Assembly (NCBI GenBank): GCA_041685115.1
Contig: JAWLGK010000004.1
Coordinates: 62,001-126,000, forward strand
Source of the DNA: JALOAT01 sp041685115
Lineage (GTDB): Bacteria; Pseudomonadota; Gammaproteobacteria; Thiohalomonadales; Thiohalomonadaceae
Direction of reading: 5' to 3'
DNA length: 64,000 nt
A program made the position numbers and the translations under genes. The notes beneath the pieces are model-generated. The model searched no databases, had not been told where the DNA came from, and saw only the letters and a list, made by a program, of their open reading frames with translations. Within the stretch, counting starts at the first letter, position 1; the number at the start of each line of letters is the position of its first letter. Below are positions 25,860 to 34,487 of the stretch, piece by piece.

Positions 25860-26149
25860 CCCTCCCTTTTGTTTGCCTGTACCTACCTGGTACCGGGCCG
25901 AGGATAATCCATCTCCAGCACAAAGCGAATTTGTAAATTTCAGCGGTTTTCGGTTTTACGTGCGTGGCGTGAGGTCGCCAAGGTGATGCCGACGGTCAGT
26001 TCTCGTGTCGTAGCCAAGCGGCGAACCCTTGAGTATCAGTTCTCTCCCGAGAAACCGCAGGGCATTGCTTGCCCTTGCGCGAAAGCGCCGTCCACGTGAT
26101 CCAACCGCCCCCGCCAGGAAACATCCCTCCACGCGGCCGAACGTTTTCG

Positions 26150-27106
26150 CTACAGGACCTCCGCGATGAGCCACGCCGTGTAACCGGCGAAGGCCACCAC
26201 CAAGATGCCGCCTCCGACGCGTGTGATGCGCTGCTGTCCCCAGCCGTATGCCATGGCAAACAATGCCGTGGTGAGCATCATCAGGACAGGGAAGTCGCGC
26301 TCAAGCAGTGCCGGGTCGACTGTATGAGGCAGAATGGCGCCTGCCAAGGCGGCAACCAACAGGGTGTTGAACAGGTTCGAACCAATGACATTGCCCAACG
26401 CGAGATCATGTTCGCCCTTGCGCACCGCAGCCACAGCGGAGGCCAATTCAGGCAAGGAGGTCCCTATCGCGACAATGGTCAGGCCGATGATCAGATCACT
26501 GATGCCAAACGCCTGTGCGAGGCCTACGGCACCCCACACCACCAACCGTGAACTGACCACCAGGAGCACCAGTCCGACCACCAACCAGAACAGGCCCGCA
26601 CGCAGCGGCAGATCCGGAAGTTCACCGGTCAATTCAGCTCCGAGGGCATCGCGGCTTTCCCGCAGTCCCTCCCATACCGACCAGCCAACCAGCGCGGAGA
26701 AAAGGACCAATTGCACACCGGCGTCTGCCGAGGAAAAGTCCCCATCACTGAGCAACCACCAGGCAAGCACCGTGGACGCAAGCAATACCGGGATTTCACG
26801 GCGCACTACGCGCGAATGCACTGTAATCGGCGCGAGCAACGCACTGACGCCCAGGATCAAGGCGATATTCGTGATATTCGACCCATAGGCATTCCCCAAT
26901 GCCAGACCCGGGTTGCCCTGACCGGCCGCGAGCACAGAAACCGTGACCTCCGGCGCCGACGTGCCGAAACCGATGACCAACATGCCAATCAGCAAAGCCG
27001 GCATGCGAAAATGCCCTGCCGTGGCGGCCGCACCGTCCACGAACTTGTCGGCACTCCAGACCAGCAAGGCGAGACCGCCCAGAACCGCGATTGACTCCAA
27101 TACCAT
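26150..27106 (-). CDS. Calcium/sodium antiporter, YrbG-like
   Basis: 318 residues with about ten membrane segments. The two inverted alpha-repeats are clear: VIGFGTSAPEVTVSVLAA (residues about 47-65) and VAIGTSLPELASAVAAV (near 212-228), each with the GTS(A/L)PE signature, and the paired GNAYGSNITNIALILG and GNVIGSNLFNTLLV. This is the CaCA/K-dependent exchanger family. It would move Ca against Na or H across the inner membrane. The TTG at 27118 gives an alternative start; I prefer ATG 27106. No operon partner is visible. Confidence 0.92.
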   Translation of the reverse strand: MVLESIAVLGGLALLVWSADKFVDGAAATAGHFRMPALLIGMLVIGFGTSAPEVTVSVLAAGQGNPGLALGNAYGSNITNIALILGVSALLAPITVHSRVVRREIPVLLASTVLAWWLLSDGDFSSADAGVQLVLFSALVGWSVWEGLRESRDALGAELTGELPDLPLRAGLFWLVVGLVLLVVSSRLVVWGAVGLAQAFGISDLIIGLTIVAIGTSLPELASAVAAVRKGEHDLALGNVIGSNLFNTLLVAALAGAILPHTVDPALLERDFPVLMMLTTALFAMAYGWGQQRITRVGGGILVVAFAGYTAWLIAEVL

Positions 27107-27330
27107 GAAACGACTCAAGTGAACTTCAAGGGAGTCAAAGATTAACGGAAGTCCCCATGGGAAGGAATCGGCTCGTGTCCGCGCAACGTATAGCGTGAGG
27201 ACCGGTCCCGGCGCAGGGATTCAGGCCATCCGGGCTGCGTTCCAGCGGGACACCTGTGCGGGAATCTCCCACCACCACGGGATCACGTGATTAAGAGCGA
27301 CCACCAATTCGCTGAAGACTCCGGCCGTGA

Positions 27331-27666
27331 CTAATCGCTCAACAGATCATGATCCCTGCGCAATGAACCGCATTTCCAACACTGTCCAAAGTTTCCGTCG
27401 ATCTCCTCCGCACAAGTGTGGCAACGCCACGACTGTCCGGGTTCTGCTCCATTGTCCTTGATCGCCTCGCCAATCAGGTGTTGGGCACGTTTCACCTGGG
27501 CGTCCTCCACAACCCACACCTCCGGCCAGACCTCGGTCGGCGGCAACTCCCCGGCCCCGGCACTCAGAAACTCGTTCCTTACATGACACGCAATGCCCTC
27601 CGCTTCCAGCAGGTTCCGGATGTGGGCAACCATGAACATCGTCGGTGCGGTGTAAACCAGTTTCAC
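27331..27666 (-). CDS. DUF2007 protein with C-terminal zinc ribbon
   Basis: 111 residues. Residues 1-75 match DUF2007 (MKLVYTAPTMFMVAHIRNLL, then HVRNEFLSAGAGELPPTEVW and EVWVVEDAQVKRAQHLIGEA), a small alpha/beta domain proposed in signalling. Residues 82-101 add CHTC and CWKC, a Cys4 zinc ribbon. The start is a GTG; homologous N-termini begin MKLVYTA, which supports it over the internal ATG. The gene is divergent from the large lipoprotein gene. No biochemical function is known. Confidence 0.85.
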   Translation of the reverse strand: MKLVYTAPTMFMVAHIRNLLEAEGIACHVRNEFLSAGAGELPPTEVWPEVWVVEDAQVKRAQHLIGEAIKDNGAEPGQSWRCHTCAEEIDGNFGQCWKCGSLRRDHDLLSD

Positions 27667-28100
27667 AAAGGTGGGTCCGGTGAAAATTATTGCAGGGGAT
27701 CAAGCCGAGCATAGCGCGGCGGGATGGATGACGTCTCCCTGGATAGCTCACAGCTTCGCAGAGACCATTGTTCGTTACCGCAGCGTTCGGTGCAGGCGAC
27801 TTCTCTGCACGACGCGTTTTTCTCGCTACTGGACAGATAGGCATGAACATTTCTGGAGCGATCTTGACCCGCTTCACAGTGACATATTTGGTTGACATTC
27901 GCACCTAGCGCGACTGGGCAACAGCAATCGCTGCCGCGTAAAAAACAGCGGCGGCGGTTCTGCTCAATCTTCGGTTGCGACCGCGCTCCGCGGGGTGTTC
28001 TAATCGCTCGTCACCAGCACGAAAGCGTGTCGAGGCGGGCAATTCCCGACTGTCTTTCTCTGTGACTTGGCTTTCACAAAATCTGCCCAAGGAGCCACGC
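27667..28100. other. Divergent intergenic region, no gene seen
   Basis: 434 bases between the DUF2007 gene and the lipoprotein gene, which point away from each other. It should hold both promoters. I found no repeat, hairpin or operator worth naming; open frames on both strands are without ribosome sites. Confidence 0.5.
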
Positions 28101-30011
28101 ATGCATTCCTGCTTGCGTCAGTTTGTTTTTGTGTTCGCTACGCTGGTGATTCTCGCCGGTTGTTCGTCCGACTCAGGCGATGACCGACACATTCCGCCCA
28201 ATGCCACCCTCGACGGCCTGATCCCCGATCCGGTGCCGGTGGGCACTGTGCAGTTCCTTCACGCGAAGCACTACGATCTCCACGACTCATCCATTACGGC
28301 TCATTTGCTCACGGGCCTGGCCATCGAACGCAAGGAAGAATACGGCACCTTGCATAAGCCCACGTCCGTTCCCCAGTGGGCATTCGGCCTTGGCCGAGAA
28401 GAATTGGATGCAAAGCTGGGTAACGCGTTCATCACGGAAGCGGAACAGCGTCTGGCCGGTTATTACGACGACATGTTTGACCATGCCACCGTGGACACCG
28501 CCTTGCAGGAGGCGGTGCAGAGCTTCCCACACTGGTCCGCTGTCGACACTGGCAACGCCCAGGACTTCAGCGGGTTGCGCATCGAGGCGATAACCGTGTC
28601 CGGCGCGGCCGCCACCGACGAAGATGCCAACGGCGATTTCGAAACACCGCAGACGCAAATCACCCTGCTTATGTCCTTGCCGGCAATAACCGTCGCTGTG
28701 CCTACCCTGCCCGGTTGCGCAACCTTGCTTGGCGACCCGGGCGCCGTGGCTGACCACGCCACTGCTGCCGCCGTGGATTTCGTTCCTCCAGCAAGCGCTA
28801 ATTGGCAATACCGGCTCTCACTGGAGGCCCATTTCTACGTGCAAGGCCACGAGACGCCGGATGAACTCGGGCAAGGGCATCTCACCAATACCCATGTCGA
28901 GGCCGCGGCGCGCGACTTCGGGCTCATGGTCCACCTGCTCGAGAACATCCATGCGCTCGAGATCCCCTCGTCTGACCTTTCAGTGTCATTCGTTCCGACG
29001 CAAGAGCTACAGGAGCGGACCCTCAACATCGTCAGTGGCATGGCAAAAACTGCTGAGGACGCGGTCTGCCTGCGCGAAGTCGATGCCTGGCTCGGCGGCG
29101 CCTCCGTGATCTTCCCCGAGGTCACACCGCAGGTGTTGCAGGGCGCTGACGCCCCCGTTTTCCTCGCCGACAGGTACAACGCAGCCTTCGACTTACTTGC
29201 TGGTTTACCCGTAGAGAGCGGCATCTCCTGCCTGCACGACTCGTCCGGCAACATCATGCAGGTTGGTGACTATCTGGCCTGCGATACGCCGTCCGGGCCG
29301 GTGACGCTTGAAGCGCTTGAAGATCCGCTGGGAATGTCGTCGCGCGCCACGCCGGTCGCGTATCGACCCGTTACCCCTTACGAGCGCATGGAACGGAAAG
29401 CCGCCGCAGCGAGACAATGCGCAACCACACTCGAGTCGGATGACAATGACCTGAATCTCCAGAGCATCGACCTTCGCAACCCCACTTGGTGGTGGTGCAA
29501 TAACGGCGGACTCTGCTCGAAACGCTTTGGGCGTGGTATCCGTGTGTGCCTCAGCGAAATCGTGGTGCATAACCAGGTAGGCGACTACTGGAATATCCGT
29601 TGGTACCAGAACGCCAAAAATGCGAGCGTGCAGACCACGATCCGTGGGGCTGCCTACGTGATCCGAGCGGTGGCTGCCTTCTATACGGGCGGCGGTAACT
29701 GGAGTGGCCCCGCCATCGAAGTGGCGACCCTTGCCGCAGACGTCATCGACAAGATAAGCAACGATAAAAAGATTGCGGGATGGAGTCTGAAAGCCGTGGG
29801 CGGTAGCGCCGGCGCGTTCAGATTGGCCAAACAGATGCCAGCCGATCGCATCAAAAGCATCAAGAGCGCGGGCTACTCGTTCGCCATCGGCATGATCGTC
29901 GATCTCTTCGCGCAGGCGGTGCAAGTAACCGCCGTGGGCTGGCAGGACTACGCGGACGGTTCGCACTGCGCCTGCGGCTTCCAATTCAAGCACCCGGATT
30001 GGTGTTCCTGA
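28101..30011 (+). CDS. Large orphan lipoprotein, unknown function
   Basis: 636 residues. A perfect lipoprotein signal (FVFVFATLVILAGCSSDSGD, lipobox LAGC) follows ATG 28101, which has AAGGAG 8 bases upstream. Residue +2 after the lipidated Cys is Ser, compatible with outer-membrane sorting. The bulk (about 40-400) has no motif I know. A C-terminal region has WWWCNNGGLCS, a probable helical hydrophobic segment (AAYVIRAVAAFYTGGG and later FAIGMIVDLFAQAVQVTAVG) and a Cys-rich end (HCACGFQFKHPDWC). The even number of Cys near the end suggests disulfides. It stands alone and the neighbours give no clue. Confidence 0.75.
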   Translation: MHSCLRQFVFVFATLVILAGCSSDSGDDRHIPPNATLDGLIPDPVPVGTVQFLHAKHYDLHDSSITAHLLTGLAIERKEEYGTLHKPTSVPQWAFGLGREELDAKLGNAFITEAEQRLAGYYDDMFDHATVDTALQEAVQSFPHWSAVDTGNAQDFSGLRIEAITVSGAAATDEDANGDFETPQTQITLLMSLPAITVAVPTLPGCATLLGDPGAVADHATAAAVDFVPPASANWQYRLSLEAHFYVQGHETPDELGQGHLTNTHVEAAARDFGLMVHLLENIHALEIPSSDLSVSFVPTQELQERTLNIVSGMAKTAEDAVCLREVDAWLGGASVIFPEVTPQVLQGADAPVFLADRYNAAFDLLAGLPVESGISCLHDSSGNIMQVGDYLACDTPSGPVTLEALEDPLGMSSRATPVAYRPVTPYERMERKAAAARQCATTLESDDNDLNLQSIDLRNPTWWWCNNGGLCSKRFGRGIRVCLSEIVVHNQVGDYWNIRWYQNAKNASVQTTIRGAAYVIRAVAAFYTGGGNWSGPAIEVATLAADVIDKISNDKKIAGWSLKAVGGSAGAFRLAKQMPADRIKSIKSAGYSFAIGMIVDLFAQAVQVTAVGWQDYADGSHCACGFQFKHPDWCS

Positions 30012-30305
30012 CACAACGCTCCACTCGCCTTTCCTTTGGTCAGGGAGAGGCGGGCGGACGCGCATCGAAACCCGAACACGGGCGCCAGAGGCCGCTTCTA
30101 CGGTAAGCGGCATGCGTGGAAATCAGATCCCGAGTTTCGCTGCGGTGACGGCCGAAAAGGCGCGTCGTCATTCCGGCCACACGCTTCTTGGATTCCGTGG
30201 CGAGCTGCCGTAGGCCGATGGTCATCATGTGAGCAAGCTCAGCCCGCGCTGGCGTTCCCAGCGGTGGTCGTTCGCTTTCCGGCAACGCGGAAGTGGAAGC
30301 GGGCT
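30012..30305. other. Convergent gap, no supported feature
   Basis: 294 bases between the lipoprotein and DUF188 genes. It contains a degenerate copy of the widespread TCATTCCGG...TTGGATTCCG dispersed motif near 30167, and no gene or clean terminator hairpin. Confidence 0.4.
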
Positions 30306-30752
30306 TCAGGCACCCTGCGTCAGCAGGCGATCCAGATGATTGGCGAAGGCCTGCCGATCCGCCTGCGAAAGCGCCGCGGGGCCGCCGGTCTGCACGCCGC
30401 TGTCGCGCAACTGACTCATAAAATCGCGCATGGTGAGGCGCTCGCGGATGTTGTCGGTCGTAAACAGTTCGCCACGCGGGCTGAGGGCGTGGCCGCCGCG
30501 CTCGATCACCTTCGCAGCCAGGGGGATGTCCGCGGTGACGACCAAATCGCCGGCCTGGACCTGCGCGGCAATGCGATCGTCGGCCACGTCGAAGCCGGCG
30601 GACACCTGCATGCTGCGGATGAAGCGTGACGGGGGTGTGCGCAGGGCCTTGTTGGCCACCAGGGTCATGTGGACCTGCGCCCGTTCGGCCGCGCGGAACA
30701 GGATCTCCTTGATGACCACCGGGCACGCATCGGCATCCACCCAGATGTGCAT
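30306..30752 (-). CDS. YaiI/YqxD (DUF188) family protein
   Basis: 148 residues, starting MHIWVDADACPVVIKEILFR, the family signature, with the acidic cluster and DLVVTADIPLAAKVIERGG. The fold is PIN/NYN-like, which suggests a metal-dependent nuclease, but this is not shown for most members. It starts 2 bases after the rluF stop, so the two are cotranscribed. Length is standard. Confidence 0.93.
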   Translation of the reverse strand: MHIWVDADACPVVIKEILFRAAERAQVHMTLVANKALRTPPSRFIRSMQVSAGFDVADDRIAAQVQAGDLVVTADIPLAAKVIERGGHALSPRGELFTTDNIRERLTMRDFMSQLRDSGVQTGGPAALSQADRQAFANHLDRLLTQGA

Positions 30753-30754
30753 GC

Positions 30755-31552
30755 TCAGCGCCGCCCCTTCCCTGCCGTCCGCCGCCGGCCCGTTTTCACG
30801 GCCGCGGGTTGCGGAGCAGGCCGTCGCGGGCGCGCCGCTTGCGTCGGCGCCTTCGACCGTGGCGCATCGCGACCGGGCAGCAGGCCCTTCAGTTCCGCGT
30901 CCGTGAGATTGCGCCAGTGGCCGAGTTTCAGGTGGCCGAGCTGGACGTTCATGATGCGCACGCGCTGCAGGCGCCGCACCTCATAGCCGAACACCTCGCA
31001 CATGCGGCGGATCTGCCGGTTCAGCCCTTGCGTCAGCACGATGCGGAACACGTTCCGGCCCACGGGCGTCACCTTGCAGGGCCGGGTGCGCGTGTCGAGG
31101 ATGCGCACACCGCCCGCCATGCCCGCGACGAACTCGTCGGTGATCGGTCGGTCCACGGTCACCACGTATTCCTTCTCGTGATGGTTCTCGGCGCGCAGGA
31201 TCTCGTTGACGATGTCGCCGTTGTTGGTCAGCAAGATGAGTCCGTCAGAATCCTTGTCGAGGCGGCCGATGGGAAAGATGCGCTCCGGGTGGCTCACGAA
31301 ATCGATGATGTTGCCGTCCACGTGGCGCTCGGTGGTGCAGGTGATGCCCACCGGCTTGTTCAGGGCGATGTAGACGGCCTTGCGCTTCTCCCCCACCACG
31401 CGTCCGTCCACGCGGACCTCGTCGCCCTCGGCCACCTGGGTACCGAGCCCTGCGGTGGCGCCATTGACCTTTACGCGTCCCGCCGCGATCCAGGCGTCCG
31501 CTTCCCGGCGCGAGCAGACGCCGGTCTCACTGATGAATTTGTTCAAGCGCAT
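30755..31552 (-). CDS. rluF: 23S rRNA pseudouridine synthase, RluF-like
   Basis: 265 residues. An S4 domain (MRLNKFISETGVCSRREADA, residues 1-50) precedes the RsuA-type catalytic domain with GRLDKDSDGL, where Asp99 is the expected catalytic aspartate, and the RluB/RluF signature LTQGLNRQIRRMCEVFGYEV. The C-terminus (about 225-265) is a basic Pro/Arg tail for RNA contact. RluF modifies U2604 (and tyrosine tRNA) in E. coli. ATG 31552 gives the canonical S4 start; a long upstream extension is Arg/Pro-rich and rejected. Followed by the DUF188 gene after 2 bases. Confidence 0.9.
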   Translation of the reverse strand: MRLNKFISETGVCSRREADAWIAAGRVKVNGATAGLGTQVAEGDEVRVDGRVVGEKRKAVYIALNKPVGITCTTERHVDGNIIDFVSHPERIFPIGRLDKDSDGLILLTNNGDIVNEILRAENHHEKEYVVTVDRPITDEFVAGMAGGVRILDTRTRPCKVTPVGRNVFRIVLTQGLNRQIRRMCEVFGYEVRRLQRVRIMNVQLGHLKLGHWRNLTDAELKGLLPGRDAPRSKAPTQAARPRRPAPQPAAVKTGRRRTAGKGRR

Positions 31553-31757
31553 GGCGGGGAATGGCTGTGTGGGGTGCGTATTCTCGACGCTGGCCGGGCG
31601 CGGCGCAATGCGGATACCGAATTGGACCGGCGCACCGCGGAGCGGTTTCCTGCGGGAGAGGGGCGGTCGTCGCTCGGACGGTCGCCGGCCCGGACAGCGA
31701 AGCGTGGAGCCCGACTGTCCGGGCCGTGCCCGCAACGCGGCGTTTACCTGTGCGCCA

Positions 31758-32231
31758 TCACCAGCGCCCCATGCACGGACGCGCGCCCTTGCGCGGGCCT
31801 TGTGCGGCCATGTCACGCAATTGTGCGCGTTGCGCGTCCGTGAGGATGGCGTCGACCGCCGCACGGTGTTCGGCACGCAGCATGATGCCCTCAGTCACAT
31901 TGCGCCCCTGCTTTTCCGCGAGCGGGCGCAGTGCCTTGGCATCGGTGCCATCCAGGAAGGCATCGTGCAGCGCCTGACGATCCTCTCGCCACGCCGCCTG
32001 CTGCTTGCGCGCCTGATCGCGCAACGCCCTTAGTTTCGTCTTCTGTTCAGGCGTCAGATCGTCGAGACGGTACACCGCACCCATGGCGCCTATGGCACCC
32101 ATCGCACCTTGGCCCGTCATTCCCATCCGGTCACAGCCACCACCCGGGCCAAAGGCCAAGGCCGTACCGGTACCCACCGCGAGAAGTCCGCTCAATGCGG
32201 CAGCGGCGATGATCCGATGATTGCGTTTCAT
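31758..32231 (-). CDS. Spy/CpxP-like periplasmic LTXXQ protein
   Basis: 157 residues. Signal peptide (IIAAAALSGLLAVGTGTALA), a Gly/Met-rich linker (GMTGQGAMGAIGAMGAV), then a helical domain with two LTxxQ motifs: LTPEQKTKLRALRDQ and LTDAQRAQLRDM. Spy and CpxP are periplasmic chaperones or envelope-stress regulators; CnrX and ZraP relatives bind metals. Met and His are present but no clear metal site is visible. A C-terminal Cys (RPCMGRW) and a Cys after the signal (GGGCDRM) could form a disulfide. It stands alone. Confidence 0.88.
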   Translation of the reverse strand: MKRNHRIIAAAALSGLLAVGTGTALAFGPGGGCDRMGMTGQGAMGAIGAMGAVYRLDDLTPEQKTKLRALRDQARKQQAAWREDRQALHDAFLDGTDAKALRPLAEKQGRNVTEGIMLRAEHRAAVDAILTDAQRAQLRDMAAQGPRKGARPCMGRW

Positions 32232-32388
32232 GTTGAACCCCTTTCTTTCCGAGAGCCCGGCTTTCCGGGTACGGGTTCCAATCTACGCGCTGCCCTCGCG
32301 AACCTGGTTTGGGAACACGCGACGAAATGCAAAGAAGCGCAAAGGCGCCGTTCCCCTGTGTCTCTGCGCCTGTGTGTTGGACTGTTAA
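32232..32388. repeat. Short dispersed-repeat gap (GCAAAG family)
   Basis: Contains GCAAAGAAGCGCAAAGGCG (32324-32345 region) followed about 15 bases later by CTCTGCGCCTGTGTG, an imperfect inverted arrangement. This resembles the GC-rich arm motifs flanking the islands at 54630-54795. It lies between the DUF389 and LTXXQ genes. Confidence 0.4.
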
Positions 32389-33321
32389 TTAAATCCGCAT
32401 GTCCCGCCGCTGCACCCTCGCACGCTTCCACGCCAGCGTGACGATGGAAAACAGGCCGACGAGCACCACTTCCACCAGCCACCGCCAAAGACCATCGAGC
32501 ATGAGCTCCCAATGGCCCATGGCCAGCGCCATGCCGGCGATGCTGATGGAGGGGATCAGCGACAGGGCGAGCATCACCCCAGCGGTGAGCACCGCACGGT
32601 TGGAGGCCACGAGGAGCGTACCGGCGACCGTGCCGGCGATGGTCACCACCAGCGCCGTGCCGCCGAGTGAGGTCCAGTACGCCACGAGCGCTGCCGTGGG
32701 CAGATAGGCCTCGGCGCCCGTGAACGGTTCCACGTCAAGGATCTTGAGTGCCAGCGTGGCGAGGCCCGCGCCGAGAAACACCGCAAAATACCCCTTGGCG
32801 GCGGCCCGCAAACCGCGCAAGGCGCTACGGCTGTGGTTCACGAGGCCGAGGGCGATACGCGTGAAGGGTTCGAAGCCCGGCGCAATCAGCATGGCGGCCA
32901 TCATCAGGTGCAAGGCCCCGGTGCCGATGCCGATCCCCGCCAGGAGGCCGGAAACCAGCATGACCGCCAGTGCATTGCTGGTCATGTTGCTTTCCTTGGC
33001 GAGTTCGGTCTCCATCTCCTCCCAGGTGACTTCGCTCCGCTCCTCGCCCAGCGCTTCACGCGCCGAGACCGAGACGAAGGCCCGCGGGGCGCTGATAGCC
33101 ACCGCCTGCTCGGCGCTGTCGGTCACGCCCAGGCCATCGAGAACCGCCATCAGCGGCAGCAGTCTCTCGTTGGTCACCATCAGGCTGAGAACATCGCCGC
33201 GGGGCTGCAACGACACGCCGCGTTGTGCCTGCACCTGCAGCACCCCGTCCATGCCGCGCACAAGGGCAATGATCTCGTCGACCTTGGGGCCCGGCGCAGT
33301 GATCTGGACCATGCGCGTCAT
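32389..33321 (-). CDS. DUF389 (TIGR00341-like) membrane protein
   Basis: 310 residues. Residues 1-85 form a cytoplasmic ACT-like domain (RMVQITAPGPKVDEIIALVR), and residues 115-300 hold about six membrane segments with the family core MMAAMLIAPGFEPFTRIALG, followed by further hydrophobic segments. DUF389 proteins are conserved membrane proteins; transport is suspected but not shown. The gene is divergent from the di-iron protein gene across 215 bases. Confidence 0.88.
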   Translation of the reverse strand: MTRMVQITAPGPKVDEIIALVRGMDGVLQVQAQRGVSLQPRGDVLSLMVTNERLLPLMAVLDGLGVTDSAEQAVAISAPRAFVSVSAREALGEERSEVTWEEMETELAKESNMTSNALAVMLVSGLLAGIGIGTGALHLMMAAMLIAPGFEPFTRIALGLVNHSRSALRGLRAAAKGYFAVFLGAGLATLALKILDVEPFTGAEAYLPTAALVAYWTSLGGTALVVTIAGTVAGTLLVASNRAVLTAGVMLALSLIPSISIAGMALAMGHWELMLDGLWRWLVEVVLVGLFSIVTLAWKRARVQRRDMRI

Positions 33322-33536
33322 GATGGGTTTCCGGGAAGGCGGTGAAGTGGCGGCTTCCGTCCGGAAAACATAGCCGCTCGACGTAACCGGGAACTGACGG
33401 GGGACGGGACCATCCCGCGGCGGCGGCGCGCGTTCCCGGGAGGCAGAGCGGTATCCGAACCGGCGAGATTGTCGCCCCGGCGCTGGTATACTAGCGCGCT
33501 TCTTTAGGGCCCCTTTGGCCTATATCGGAAAACCAC

Positions 33537-34346
33537 ATGCCCATTACCCTTTTTGACAACGGCACGCACAAGTGCATTGCCTTCCCCGATCTGGTCACCT
33601 GCGATACCGACGAAAAAGCCGGTGAAGGAAGTGCCTGCGAGAGCGTACAGGCCAACCAGTTCCTCATCGTCAACAACGAGCACGCCGCCCTCATCGACCC
33701 GGGCGGGAACCTCACCTACACACGCCTGTTCATGGGCATCAGCGATTATGTGTTTCCCAAGAACCTGGACTACGTCATCGCCTCGCACCAGGACCCGGAT
33801 ATCGTCGCCTCGCTGAACAAGTGGCTGGTCGGCACCCATTGCAAGGTGGTGGTGCCGAAGCTCTGGAAACGCTTCGTGCCGCACTTCTGCAGCCCGGGCG
33901 CCACCAAGGGCCGACTGATCGGCATTCCGGATGAAGGCATGGATATCGAGATCGGCGGTGCAGCCTTCAAGGCCATTCCCGCCCATTTCCTGCATTCGGA
34001 AGGCAACTTCCATTTTTACGACCCGGTGAGCAAGATCCTGTTCACCGGTGACGTGGGCGCATCATTGGTGAGCGACGACCTGTGCGGCAAGCCCGTCAAG
34101 GATTTCGATACCCACCTCAAGACCATGGTGCCCTTCCACCAGCGCTACATGGCCTCCAACAAGGTGTGCCGCTACTGGGTGAACATGGTGCGCAAGCTGG
34201 ACGTGGACATGATCGTTCCGCAGCACGGCTCCCTGTTCCAGGGCAGCGCCATGGTCGGCAGGTTCCTGGACTGGTTCGAGAACCTCCAGTGCGGCACCGA
34301 CCTGCTCACCCAGGGCAATTACCAGGTGCCGGGTCTGGCAGCCTGA
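33537..34346 (+). CDS. Di-iron oxygen-binding metallo-beta-lactamase-fold protein (ODP-like)
   Basis: 269 residues, a stand-alone flavodiiron-type domain. Probable metal ligands are His84, Asp86 and Asp88 in IASHQDPDIV, His153 in HFLHSEGN, Asp172 in LFTGDVGAS and His230 in VPQHGSLF, a full di-iron set. There is no flavodoxin or rubredoxin domain, as in the oxygen-sensing ODP family of spirochaetes and other bacteria. In flavodiiron enzymes this site reduces oxygen or nitric oxide; the single-domain forms bind oxygen reversibly and can sense it. A TATACT sequence at 33487 may be the -10 box. Role here is inferred. Confidence 0.85.
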   Translation: MPITLFDNGTHKCIAFPDLVTCDTDEKAGEGSACESVQANQFLIVNNEHAALIDPGGNLTYTRLFMGISDYVFPKNLDYVIASHQDPDIVASLNKWLVGTHCKVVVPKLWKRFVPHFCSPGATKGRLIGIPDEGMDIEIGGAAFKAIPAHFLHSEGNFHFYDPVSKILFTGDVGASLVSDDLCGKPVKDFDTHLKTMVPFHQRYMASNKVCRYWVNMVRKLDVDMIVPQHGSLFQGSAMVGRFLDWFENLQCGTDLLTQGNYQVPGLAA

Positions 34347-34487
34347 GCCCGCCGGCGCGCGGCCGCCGAACGGCCGGCGTGCGTAGGGAGGCAAGGACTG
34401 GCCCTCCCCATCCCGCCAAACCGTATGCGGTTTTCCCGCGTACGGCTTGGCTTCCAGCGCGATGTAGCGTTCCGCCCGCTCCGTGCA

